A stretch of 64,000 nt of DNA, taken from assembly GCA_024529925.1 (NCBI GenBank), contig JAFEUB010000728.1:12501-76500 (forward strand). The letters run 5' to 3'. The notes under the pieces were generated by a model, which saw nothing but the letters and a program-made list of their open reading frames with translations, searched no databases and had not been told where the DNA came from. Source of the DNA: Ophthalmolycus amberensis. Lineage: Eukaryota; Chordata; Actinopteri; Perciformes; Zoarcidae. This document shows, in pieces, positions 13,061-24,059 of this stretch; position 1 is the first letter of the stretch, and each line of letters starts with the position of its first letter. Position numbers and translations under genes: made by a program.

Positions 13061-13304
13061 CTCAGACTCCTGCAGGGACCAGGCCTACCAGGCGGACAGA
13101 CCCAGACCCGGCTTCGCTGCAGCCCCTCGACCTGCAGTTGCAAACTCCGGCGGAGGGATGAGAGCTCAACTCCCCTGCAGCATGGTCCCCTCCTCCTGCT
13201 CTGCCAGTCCTTGCTGGGAACCAACACCGTCACCATGCAGCTGGAGACCCGGGCCTTTTGATGGGCCCGCTGGATGGAAGCAAGGCATGGAAAATCCGAA
13301 CTAG
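13061..13304 (+). other. Candidate terminal exon (unconfirmed)
   Basis: A pyrimidine-rich stretch ending ctccttcag at 13060 resembles a splice acceptor. It is followed by an open frame of about 80 codons, GC-rich relative to its AT-rich neighbours, rich in Pro, Ser, Ala and Cys, ending at a TAG at 13302. I recognise no domain. A second frame across the same bases is also open, which weakens the coding case. It may be a real exon, a GC-rich repeat or chance. Confidence 0.25.
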
Positions 13305-13689
13305 GGCTGACTGGAGCAGACTGTCAGACACCTGCTGCAGTAAAGGGAGTCTAGTGCTCAGAAACACTCGGGCTTTTGTCCACAGGGACAACATTGACAC
13401 CAATTAAATGTCCTTGTAGTAACTTTAAGTAATTTATGCTCTTAACTAATGCCATATTCGTAAGTTATGTAACAAACATACTTCTTTTAAACCACCTTTT
13501 CCTAAGGCTAAGTAGTTGTGTAGCACAAGCCTAACCAAGTAAACTGTAAAATAAAGTTCACGTTATTACGACATTATGGATGTAACGGGTGCAAACTGAG
13601 ACAACGTCCCAAAATGTTGATTTACAAATTGGTCATCTCTCCATCTTTACTCTGTTCATTTTAATTCATTAAAGGAGTCATTGTTTTGT

Positions 13690-14000
13690 AAGAAACAAGT
13701 CTCAAGTCTTGGCTTTGAAGTCCCAGGTCTTGTCCCAAATGTCCAGAGTCAAGGCCCAACAAGTCCCGTATCAAGTCCTAAATCAAGACAGGACAGTTCC
13801 AAATCATTTACCAAATCACGCCCCAACACATCCTGAACTATTAGCTACATGTAGAGGAATAATGAAAGCTATTTATTCAAAATCTTTATTTATCATTACT
13901 ATCAAATGAACATCATGTGACACTTTTAAAACACAATTAAATCATTTCTAATTTGTAAACCAAAAGTCCCGCATCGTTTCATACCGCATCGTTTCATACC
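13690..14000 (+). repeat. 'tcaagtc' interspersed repeat, copy 2
   Basis: Second copy of the repeat at 11110-11360. Its end carries a perfect 15-bp direct duplication (13971-13985 and 13986-14000). Confidence 0.75.
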
Positions 14001-16521
14001 GACACCTGCAGAATCTCCTGCACAGTTTCTGCATTGGTGAAAAAAACAACTGTAATTCAGTCACAACACCAATGAACCAGTGAAGTGCATCGTCTGGCTC
14101 GGTCAGTCCTCCGGCTTACAGGACATGAAATCTTTCACCTGTCACTCCTGTCAGAGACTGTAGGAGGCAGCTCCCCAGTGTGAGTGTGTGTGCTATTGAC
14201 CAGCTGCATCCTCTAATCCCTGCTGGGGGACTCAACCATACCTGCTCTATGCTAATTGTGTCCTGTAATCAACCAGTTTGCTTGCTGACTAAGAGCCAGA
14301 TGGTGTGACACAACACCTCTTGTCTGCTGTCTCAGAACATGAACAATAATATTGAGGTACAGCAGCGGTGATAAGCAGGACGTCCTGCTGGTAGACACCA
14401 CAACACCTGGGCAGCTTGTTTTGTTTGCTTTAACAGTTTCAGTTCACGAGATTTAAACTCTCCTTGTTTGGTAAAAGACGTACTGATTATTGGATTTGAA
14501 CCTGGAGCCAGTGATTGTCCCTACTGGTTAATATGTTATAGTGTATATCATCACTAGTACTTTTCCATATGTGACATTATTTACAGCTTTGATGGCAATC
14601 AGGCAAATACGCAAATAAATAAAACATTGTTTCACCAATGCTGCCTAATTGTGAATAAGTTATATCCTTTTATTCAAAAATCCTGAGTGCCATTCTAGGT
14701 TCTGCTTTTGATGACAGTTGGGAATTTCAAATGGTTTTTTTAGTTTTTTTTACTTTGGAAGACAGAACATTAACAAACTCAATTCGATGTAGTGCGCATG
14801 CAGTGCTCTGGAAGTGAGGATTTTGAAATGAGAGACAGGTGCCAACATGACCAAAATAAAAACCATAACGTAAGACAATAAGCGATGGTTAATGGTTGCT
14901 TTTTAGGAATACTGTTACCTTCATCAATATACTCACCACCATCATGACCATCATCAATAGAACCAGCAGTTTTTCCAACACTCCCACTTTATTACATTAA
15001 TATATCTCATAATGGTCGGAATCAGGGCTCGTCAGACATATTTAGTGAGGGGAGGTGTAGCCCCTCCTGCTTCCATCGTTCAGGCCCATCAGCGCATTTC
15101 GTGGTGGTGGCACAGAATTTGTTAAAATTTGGTGCCCAAACCTAATGTTACATTGTTTCATTTAATGTAGTTTTGTTGTTGTTGTTGCTGTTGTTGTTGA
15201 TCGCGGTACGTAATTCTAACTCACTCTGTGCCACCACCGTGAAGTGTTAGTGGTCATTTCACCTATTTCTGTGCCCATGTGAGAAGGTTGAGATACCCCA
15301 GCCAAAGTGGACATTTAAATGTAGCCTATGTATTTATTTATGATGTATTTATTTTTCTCTTCTTTTGGGGGTATTACACCTTGATTGATCACAACAGTGG
15401 AGAGAAAACAGGAAACAAACGGGTATATTACGGTTGCAAGGTGGAGACTGAAAATTGCTTGTTTACCTATCGATCATCATTCTAAGAAGATCAGTGTTAA
15501 GTTTAAACAACTCACTCAGTTTCACATATAAACACAATTTAGCAGTTGCCACAGTCTTTCCAACACAACAATCGCCTACAGTGAACTGTGGCTTTGCATA
15601 GCGTGTTTTTCTGATCACTTAAACAAGTCAATTATCCCTAATGATTCTGCCCCACTGCCTGTGAAAGCAGCACCAGTAATCAGTGAGTCTGCCACAGGTA
15701 GCATGAAGCAGGGACATGAAACAATACAAAAACAATTGGATTCCAGGAGATAATTTTCAAATTCTGCTGATTTACTTTCTTCACAGCTGTGCAGACTTAA
15801 CCTTGATGCTAATACTGCAGGCTGCGACACTCATTATACGTTTCTGGAGATGGGAGTATCAGCTGGAGTCTCAAAAATGAACTATATAGGGGTCACCTGA
15901 TGCAGCAGAGCTAGGTAGAAGCTTGTCCTTGATTCACTTTTTCTAATAACCATCCAAAACTGCCTGAAATCAACCCGTGGACTTCAGGACTGAAAACACT
16001 GATAGACGTGGTAAGCTCAAGCATCGCAGAAGCAATTTTCACCTGGTGTGTTTCCTTGCAGCCTCTTTTTTGAGGCTAGAGCACGAGGCTGAGCTGCTGA
16101 TAACAGCGATTTGGAGCTGAAGCACCTGGTTTGGGACATTGCCCCAAATCTTTTGATTAAAAAGAAGGGTCCCATCATGTACAATGAAAACATGATGCTG
16201 TTTTTCCCCAATCTGGTGAGAAGAATCGAGGAATACAGCCAAGTAAAGAAGAAAGTACAAACAAGAAAACTTCCATTGAGCACTGAGAGAAGTTCTTCAC
16301 AGCACTCCGAGGTGAATGCATATCTGCCAGATTCTCCAGGTGTTGATGTTCACCGACACCTCAACTTCACTTCACTGCCAGAAATAACTACGTAGAAGTG
16401 ACAACTAATAAAGCTCTAGGGTAAATTCAGTCAGGAAGACTGTGCTCTTGCATGCCTAAGCCTGTAGTTTATTTCTCATACATCTGCCATTTACTCCTCT
16501 CGCACATGCTCACTCATTCCC
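14001..16521. other. No gene recognised; region upstream of a hAT remnant
   Basis: Holds a (GTT)n-like patch near 15172-15200. A 13-bp inverted pair (ggtggtggcacag near 15102 and its complement near 15226) brackets about 110 bp. Part of it may be the eroded 5' half of the hAT element whose coding starts at 16522, but no BED finger or terminal repeat was found. Confidence 0.35.
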
Positions 16522-17229
16522 TTGCTCTCAATCATGATATCAGCTGTGATGACAACAACCGATGGTTGTCCAAATCTGACGGGGAAAAATGTCGGACTTT
16601 TGAAGCGGATGCAAGATAAAGTGACTGAAATCAACCCAGAACTGAACTTGGTATTTTTGCATTGCATTACACATCAACATGTGTTGTGTAAGTCAGTGCT
16701 CAAACTTAACCATGTTATTGATGTTGTAACTAAAATAGTTAACTTCATCCGGGCAAGAGCATTGAATCACAGACAGTTTGTTGCACTCTTGGAGGAGCAT
16801 GAGACTGAACACAGTGACAGGCTAACACACAGCGGTCAGTGGCTCAGCCTGGGCAAAGTGCTTACAAGAGTTCGGGACCTGAGAGCAGAGATTCAAGAGT
16901 TTTGTGAGAAGAAAGGCAAGGACATCCCAGAGCTCTCTGGTGTAAACTGGATGACAGATTTTGCATTTGCTGTTGATGTGACTGCACTAATGACTGATCT
17001 GAATCTCAAACTGCAAGGCAAGGGCCTCTTTGCACATGACATGCAGCCTGGTGAAGGCTTTCATGGCAAAGTTGCAGTTTCTTTCAAGCCAGATGCAGGT
17101 AACACTCTCACCCACCTGCACACCCTGAAAGAAGCCACACCATCAGTTGAACATCTCCACAAGTACTCATCCATCTTAGGGGCAGTGCATGGTGAGTTTA
17201 AGGCCATTTCAAGACTTCAAAACAGTTGA
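16522..17229 (+). pseudogene. hAT transposase remnant (GTF2IRD2/Charlie-like), central part
   Basis: An open frame of 235 codons. It contains, in order, TTDG.PNLTGKNVGLLKR, FLHCI.HQ..LC.S, VNFIRARALNHRQF and WLSLGKVL.R. From general knowledge this is the central part of the RNase-H-like hAT transposase domain as found in the C-terminal half of GTF2IRD2-type proteins. The usual N-terminal BED finger and the first catalytic segment are missing. The residues just before WLSLGK look altered compared with the family's usual Asn-Val-Arg. The frame stops at 17229, and similarity continues in other frames until the C-terminal dimerisation segment, so the gene is broken. The methionine at the start is simply the first in frame, not a natural start. 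Confidence 0.85.
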
Positions 17230-17344
17230 GAGTGAAACATGATTTCTTCTCCTTCACGTGCAGTGTGGATCATGCTCCCAGTGATGTTCAGCTCCAACTC
17301 ATTGACCTGCAGTCTGATGCAGTACTGCAGAGCACTTTAAGTCA

Positions 17345-17620
17345 GTGTCACTGCTGGAGTTTTATTCTTCTCTCAAAGAGGAGAACTTTCCACACATGAG
17401 GAGGCATGCTCAGAAGATGTTGCTTCTCTTTGGATCGACCTACATCTGTGAACAAACATTCTCTGTGATGAAGTTGAACAAATCCAGATCCAGATCCTCT
17501 CTCACTGACATCAGCTGTCAGCTGTCCTTTACATCTCACCTCACACATTCAGCCTGACTTCAGTGCACTTGTTCAAGCCCAACAAAGACTAGATTTCTCG
17601 CACTGAACTGAAAAACGGAA
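17345..17620 (+). pseudogene. hAT C-terminal dimerisation domain remnant
   Basis: Continues the transposase above after a frame disruption. The frame reads a FGSTYICEQTFSVMK block followed by NKSR.RSSLTD, the hallmark of the hAT C-terminal dimerisation region (hATC). The last turns of the domain are shifted or lost after about 17530. Sequence from 17630 to the DIRS boundary at 17919 is probably the 3' untranslated part of the same element, with repeated 'ttttactgtgaag(a)gc' strings near 17728, 17817 and 17848. No terminal inverted repeat was identified. Confidence 0.8.
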
Positions 17621-17919
17621 AGAAGTCATTTGTATGGTCACACACACACACAGAGAAGTACACTCATACTTTCAGCACATGTACTCTCCATAGTACGACT
17701 GAGAGCTGATCATTAACATGTTGGTTTTACTGTGAAAGGGCAGCCTTTTCTTACCACTCAGTGTAAGAAGGAGCTGTGAGTGCACTGTTGTAAATTGTTT
17801 CAGTTGTATGTTTACTTTTATTGTGAAGAGCATGAAACAGGAAGTGCTTTTACTGTGAAGAGCGAGAAGAAGCATGGTACGTGTGTTATTGATGCTAACA
17901 ATGATGATGATAGAAGGAA

Positions 17920-18103
17920 AACGAAAGTTACGAATGTAACTACGGTTCTATGAATCCTGGATGACCGCCAGAGGCAGTGCTTCACACTGGATATCTTCCG
18001 TCTCGCACATGCGCAGGTCAAATATTTATATCAACAAAGTCACGTGTGACCTCGGACGACCCCCGTCGTCTATAAGTTCCGGTGTCATCCTGAGCTCAGT
18101 CCT
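17920..18103. repeat. DIRS left inverted terminal repeat
   Basis: Inner part (from about 17960) pairs with the right ITR. The outer 40 bases are unique to this side, as expected for DIRS ITRs with non-identical edges. Starts with AAC. Confidence 0.9.
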
Positions 18104-18147
18104 ATGGAATCTTCTCGCGAGTTCACGGGATTCCGAGTGACCAAGAA

Positions 18148-18247
18148 CTCTGGCGGTCATCCAGGATTCATAGAACCGTAGTTACATTCGTAACTTTCGT
18201 TCTATTTCATCCTTACTGACCGCCAGAGGCAGTGCTTCACACTGGAT
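18148..18247. repeat. DIRS internal complementary region
   Basis: 18148-18201 is the perfect 54-base reverse complement of 17920-17973. 18199-18247 is the perfect 49-base reverse complement of 21263-21311. The two matches overlap by GTT at 18199-18201. It is therefore a reverse-complement copy of the sequence made when both element ends are joined in a circle. Confidence 0.93.
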
Positions 18248-18264
18248 GACTTATACCAAAAGAG

Positions 18265-19081
18265 TCACTGAGGAAGCACAGTAACTACCTCGTATAGCTC
18301 CGGCAGAGAAAATTGGCCAAAGAACCCTCCCCAGTGGGTGAGGGGTGGCAACGTTAACTCTGTAGTGTTTGGTGAATGTGCTCGGTGATGCCCATGAGGC
18401 ATCCTCATCGCCCTAGGTGGGACCCCTAGGTCTGGGGGTGCAGGCATGTCCCTGCAAAGACCAGAGAACTGCTGCCTGGTCTGGCTAGCTCTAACAGTTC
18501 GCTGAAGCGCCCGTATAGCAGCTGACTCGAACAGCTCACCAGGTTCCACTGGGACAGTACGGAGGGTCCTCCTACATGTCCCAGATAGGGGTGACTGCGC
18601 CAGCCAAACCTGGCGGCGAGTCTGAACCAGGGTAGACATCATACGTCCAAGTTCCCTCGACATGAGCGCAAACGCCTGCAATGAAGCATCACTGAGCGGA
18701 AGCGTCGAAGTAGCCTGCTGCGGGAGAGGGAGTTGTCGATACGGTGCACAGCGCTGCTGTGTCATAAGCCCTGGATAGCAGGTCATCTTTGACCCGACAT
18801 TGGGTCGAGGGCACCTGGCATCGGGCCTCAGAGTCTCCTCAGGGGAAACTATGATGGACGCAATAGTCGTCTAACTGGCTGGCATACGTGCAAGGCCAGA
18901 TTTGCCACCTCCTGCATGGTCTGATGTAAGGCGGGAGAGAGCCCTGGTGTCTCCAGCATGCATGCAACTCCCTCAGATATTCCTCGGAGGGAGGAACAGA
19001 AAAGGTGGTGAGGGCGGGAAGGCGCCTGAAGAAGGCACTCACAGGTGGATGTTCCAGCTGCTGTGTATGCCAGGCGTGCAA
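18265..19081 (-). pseudogene. DIRS gag-like remnant, frameshifted
   Basis: Reading the minus strand from about 19081, one frame gives FSVPPSEEYLRELHACWR. It then shifts frame near 18890 (MQEVA segment) and again into a stretch reading IASIIVSPEETLRPDARCPRP near 18850-18800. This continues in frame with LSDASLQAF, then RMMSTLVQTRRQVWLAQSPL, CRRTLR..PVEPGELF and SQTRQQF before stopping at 18265. This order of motifs matches the gag-like first ORF of fish DIRS elements as I know them. The product would be a nucleocapsid-like protein packaging the element RNA. At least two frame changes exist, part of the middle is missing, and the end runs into element tail instead of the next gene. Confidence 0.82.
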
Positions 19082-19379
19082 GCGCCATACAAATGACCAG
19101 GGTAGGTTGGGCTGGATTCAGCTGCCCTGACAGTGGGAGGTAGACCTCATGCATCAGGTGTTCCACTTCGGCCAGCCTAGCAGACCTTACTGCTCAAGGC
19201 GTGATGCGGCAGGTCCTGCCTGGGTTCTCCGAGAGGCCCTGCCTCAGAAGCTCGAGGCTAAGGCAAGAGGTCAGGGCCGTCCTCAGGCTGAAGAGGAGCT
19301 ATACAGGTCCTACAGCCGGGAGAGTTTAACACGGTGGAACCCTTGTCCCACTAGTTGATGCGGAATTCCAAATCAGTCT

Positions 19380-20840
19380 GAGCGGGAGCGCTCTGCTGAA
19401 TGTTGAGAGAACAGGCAGGGGGCAGTCAGAGGAGAGTGATCCTTCGGACACTCTTCACTTGGCCAGCCGCTGCGGATATTGGTGACCCACCAGTTAGCCT
19501 GAGCGAGAGCACTCTGCTACTGTGGAAACAGACCCAAAGAAAACAGTCCTTACAGTGAGAGGGGAGCGAGGACATTCTCTTCACTAAGATAGTTGCTGCA
19601 GATATTGGTGTCCCACCAGTTAGCTTGAGCGAGAGCACTCTGCCACTGTGGAAACAGGTCAGGCAAAGTCCTTATAGTGAGAGGGGAGCGAGGACACTCT
19701 CTTCACTAAGCTAGTTGCTGCAGATATTGGTGTCCCACCAGTTAGCTTGAGCGAGAGCACTCTGCCACTGTGGAAACAGGTCAGGAAAACAGTCCTTATA
19801 GTGAGAGGGGAGCGAGGACACTCTCTTCACTAGGATAGTTGCTGCAGATATTGGTGTCCCACCAGTTAGCTTGAGCGAGAGCACTCTGCTACTGTGAAAA
19901 ACGGACAAAAAAGAACACAGTCCTTACAGTGAGAGGGAGGGAAGTGAGGACACTCTCTTCACTTGGACAGTTGCTGTAACTCTTGGTGTGCTACCAGTTA
20001 GCCTGAGCGAGGGCACTCTGCTAACTGATATCCGCTACTGATATGGCCATAATGTTTACAACAAGCAATGGACACAATCAGAGTATTAGCTTAGTCTAGT
20101 TAGCCGGAGCGAAACGCTCTGCTAACTGATATGGCGTAATGTTTACAGCAATCAATGGACACAATCCAGCATTAACTTAGTCTAGTTAGTGTCTCACCAG
20201 GTTAGCCTGAGTGAGGCCACTGCCAGCTGCGACAGCCATAATGCGTAAAAGCATCAATGGGCACAACCTCAATGTTGATTTAGTATAACTAGCATTCACC
20301 GAGTTAGCCTGAGCGAGCACACTCTGCTAACTGTGATAGTTGTAATGCTACAAAGTTGATGGCCACAGCCCCAGTATCAGCTTTGTTTAGCTAGTTTCCC
20401 ACTGAGTTAACCTGAGCGGGGACGCTCTGTTAACCGTGACAGCCGTAAGGCTACAAAGTTGATGGCCACAGCCCCAGTATCAGCTTTGTTTAGCTAGTTT
20501 CCCACTGAGTTAACCTGAGCGGGGACGCTCTGTTAACTGTGACGGCCGTAAGGTTTACAAAGTTGATGGACGCAGTCCCAGCTAGCATCTCACCAAGTTA
20601 GCCTGAGTGAAGACACTGCTAACTGCGAATTACGTCAGATGTAAAGATTAAATCTCAATGGACACAACGCCAATGTCGATCTAGTCGAACTAGTGTCTCA
20701 CCAAGTTTGCCTGAGCAGGCACACTCTGCTAACTGTGATAGCCGTAACACTGTGAAGGGCGGGCCGACAGCGTAATTCTACGCTCTCGTTAGCGCGCCAC
20801 TCGATTAACTAGAGCGGAAGCGCTCTGCCAACCGTGGAAA
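19380..20840. repeat. Tandem array of about 14 diverged 100-130-bp units inside the DIRS
   Basis: The core 'gttagcctgagcgag..ctctgctaac' recurs near 19388, 19508, 19634, 19756, 19880, 20012, 20113, 20213, 20318, 20421, 20525, 20613, 20720 and 20828. The first five spacings are 120-132 bp and the later ones about 90-108 bp, so there are two unit classes. Each core is an imperfect palindrome. Adjacent units near 20421 and 20525 are nearly identical, showing recent local duplication. The array lies between the 5' ITR and gag on the coding (minus) strand, where a leader would be. Confidence 0.85.
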
Positions 20841-21151
20841 CAAACAACGGTAATAGAAAACAATGTTAATCGATCTTACCGATTGCTGTCATCACGACTT
20901 AGGTGGCCCTTATCAGACTGGTGACGACCGATGATAGGGGCGTCCACCAGTCCGGGGCTCGATGTCCGAACGGCGAACACACCGTTCCCTCCGAAGAGGG
21001 ACAGCTCGTCGCAGCCTTTGGAGGGCGAGAGAACCGCAACTCCGACCGGTGGTCACAAGGCTACAGCGACAAGCTCTAATATGTCTTGATCGTAGACACA
21101 TCTTTGTTTATGCTACCATGGTAGCTAACCTGCGTAGCGAGAAGATGAAAA

Positions 21152-21311
21152 AGGACTGAGCTCAGGATGACACCGGAACTTATAGACGACGGGGGTCATC
21201 CGAGGTCACACGTGACTTTGTTGATATAAATATTCGACCTGCGCATGCGCGAGACGGAAGATATCCAGTGTGAAGCACTGCCTCTGGCGGTCAGTAAGGA
21301 TGAAATAGAAC
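21152..21311. repeat. DIRS right inverted terminal repeat
   Basis: The reverse complement matches 17960-18103 with about three substitutions in the inner portion. The outer edge ends in AAC at 21309-21311. Confidence 0.9.
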
Positions 21312-22240
21312 CCTATATGTCGGGTGCAAGAGTGCGCTCTGTTTACTGTAACAGTTGTAATACTTCAGTTTGAGAAGTAAGTCTTACGTCACCTTGTTTT
21401 CCATTATTGCTACAACAACCTTTATCAAGGCAGAGACATGTATTCGGTGTAATTTATAAATATTGTAAAATAGGATGGTAACACTAGAAAAGTGAATCTG
21501 ATTATTTTCTGTAGATGCCTGAGGGAACAACAAATCACACCAAGGCTGCAAACATTTTTAAGTATGTAAAATGTTGTCCTTTTTGTTTCAAAATATTTTA
21601 GTGATTTTTTTTTGTTGTCATTCAATTGCGTGCTGTAGCAAAATAGTGAAACTGTTCAGAAATGTCTCACAGAAATCCTTTTAACAATTGCTGGATCCAC
21701 AAAAAAAAGTATATCTTGTTTCTTGTTTGGCATGTTGCCTACTTTTTCACCTAAATATATTGAACTCTTGAAGTTCTCAAGATATCCTGCAAACAAACAG
21801 CACTGAAAACATATGGTAACCTTCTTTGTTGAACACAGTAAATAGTACACATGCCATCGGACTAAAATGTACATACATATGGAAATGTGACTGCTGTATG
21901 AGGTTTATATACCCTTTGTCTCCTAATGAGTTAATGTGTTTCACTGCCTCCTTCTACTCTTATATCAGAGTCTATCAGTCGGCTCCTTGTACAACTCGTT
22001 ACCATGGCTGACACCATATTGTACGCTGTCTATAACAAAGTGATAGTTATAGTAATAAAAGTACTAATTTTGCAAAAACATGATCCCTGTCAGTGTTTTA
22101 CTATTATATATGGATATTACAAATGTATATGTTGTTTGGATTATTCCTGCTGCAGATGTTTCAGGTGGAGCTCATTTGAACTCCTTTATACTCTGTTCTT
22201 CAGTAGGAAGGGTTTGAAAATTGTAATGTGCAAAGTAACT
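21312..22240. other. No gene; short DIRS-array-like string at the left edge
   Basis: 21328-21356 (gtgcgctctgtttactgtaa and onward) resembles a unit core of the DIRS tandem array although it lies outside the right ITR. The rest is AT-rich without a recognised feature. Confidence 0.35.
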
Positions 22241-22415
22241 AGTAACTAAAGCTGCCAGACAAATGTAGTGGAGTTAAAAGTACAACATTTCCCTCTGAGA
22301 TGTAGTGGAGTAGAAGTACAAAGTTAAATAAAATATAAATACTCAAGTAAAGTACCTTGAATTTGTACTTGAGTACAGCAGTTAAGCAAATATACTTAGT
22401 TACATTCCACCACTG
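22241..22415 (-). mobile_element. hAT-type element end ('cagtggtggaat' family)
   Basis: Ends in the terminal string ttccaccactg at 22405-22415, preceded by many 'aagta' and 'tactt' strings typical of the fish short hAT family starting cagtggtggaatgtaac. The opposite end and the 8-bp target duplication were not found, so the left boundary is approximate. Confidence 0.65.
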
Positions 22416-24059
22416 ATCATAATATTTACTATTATCACTCACCGCGTATCTAATTTACTGCTTTTTAGAAAGAGGTGGAATAATGATGAGCAGGATTGAG
22501 TTCAGTCTATTGGTCCTTGTTACTACCCCTGTAGTAACAAGTTGTATCCGGGAAAATGATAGCATTGCACCCGGCTCTTCATATTTGGCTGAACCGAGCC
22601 AGGCTAACATGACGTTAGCCAGCAAAAATGATCCTAACTTGATTTGTTAATCTTGGACAAATCACGGAACACCTTTGTTTTGAAATATTTGAAGGCGTCC
22701 AAACCATCATCAGCATTCATTTGATGAGTGTTGACGATATGATTGCACTTAGGATTGGCTGGCAGGGTACTATGGCAGGAGCCCCACTGTTATGGCAGCT
22801 GTACAGCTGTTGATCAAATGTTGAGGAAACATATGAGTCATGAGGTGGTTTTGGCTCTGACATGATTAACTTGTAGTTCAGTTGTGAGGTCAAGCCACAC
22901 GAGCAAACTACGGATCCCATCCATTTCCTGATGGGGAAAGTGTCCTTGAGCAAGACACCCCACACCTACTTGTTCATTCATTACAAGTGATTCAGGATGA
23001 GGACATCATCGGCCAAATCCCCAAGTAATAATACTGCAAGGGCACATTGAAGGAAGTAGTGGATGCCACTCATTTATCTCATTTGAGTTCATCTGCACAG
23101 ATTGCACAAGTAAACAAATTCTCGTTTATTAATACATTTCTAGTTTAGTGCAGTGATACAGTTCGAGGCCTCTGGCAGATGCCTTGTTTATTTGACTTGT
23201 GATGCTTCTCTGGTGCGTCAGCCACACAGATTACTGTTCAGCTGTTCTCCAGAAGGCCTTCTCCATCACAGAGAGGCTCGTAGCACTCGTTTTAACCCTT
23301 TGAGTCAGTAATGAAAGTCATATTTGTATCGAGGGCACGGCAAAAAATAACTTAAAGATGACACAGCGCAGATGAGTGGATTTCATAATAAGATTGGCTA
23401 TTTAAGAATATCTTAAGTTAAATGAATAGTTTAAAGCAACAGAGCTGATCGTTAGTTAACGCCGTGAGCCTAAACCCAATAGCATCAGAGCAGACTGCCA
23501 ACTTCTCTCACAGACCACTGACTTCAGCACAAAAGTCATTAAACAAGTTATTACTGACTAGTTACAATGTTCATTTGAGAAAAAAGTAGAATTTGTCACG
23601 AAACGGCTAATCTCATGCATACTCTCAGGAGTCAGTTATGCACACATTGGACCCATTCATTCCTTGTTTTGTCCTTATCTTTTTATTGTTTGTGTAATAT
23701 TTTTGACAAACAACATTATCAATATTTTCTGTATTTAACTTTTCAATGTTGTGCTTTCTTTAATGAATAGTTGCATTTTGGATGATTTATGCCTTGATTG
23801 ATTCATCGTCGACAATTCATTGACGTTGTCCAGCACTGTTCTGTTTGCTCCGTCTGGGAGTAGATTGGCTTCCTAATTATTCATATCACAGCTACCTGAG
23901 TAATGACTGTGTTTGTGTTTACTGCATATTGTCTGCTCTGCTAGTAGGTGTTTGCTTGACAAAGCCTGACAGAGTTCTCTGAATTTGAAACTAAATTAAT
24001 TGTGAGCGGTCAGATACAGATCTTTCATCTAATTTCTGCGTTAAATAAACTACCATCCA
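22416..24059. other. Mostly unassigned; short SINE-tail-like fragment
   Basis: A gtccttgagcaagacac string near 22946 matches the body of tRNA-headed fish SINEs. The remainder has no recognised feature. Confidence 0.4.

Larger units (their letters stand above)
17920..21311 (-). mobile_element. Non-autonomous DIRS-like retrotransposon
   Basis: About 3.4 kb bounded by long, nearly identical inverted repeats (17920-18103 and 21152-21311). An internal complementary region (18148-18247) is the exact reverse complement of the two outer ends joined head to tail. Both ends share an AAC trinucleotide, and the internal region shows it once as GTT at 18199-18201. In DIRS1-type elements this region templates completion of the ends and the trinucleotide marks the circle junction used by a tyrosine recombinase. 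Coding sequence runs on the minus strand: ITR, tandem array, gag remnant, internal complementary region, ITR. The recombinase, reverse transcriptase/RNase H and methyltransferase genes normally found after gag are absent, so any movement would need enzymes from a full copy. The inner ITRs differ at only about three visible positions, implying fairly recent insertion. Confidence 0.88.

Noticed and set aside
17920..21311. DDE transposon (CACTA or similar) because of long inverted repeats
   Set aside because: No transposase or target duplication seen. The internal complementary region and gag motifs fit DIRS.
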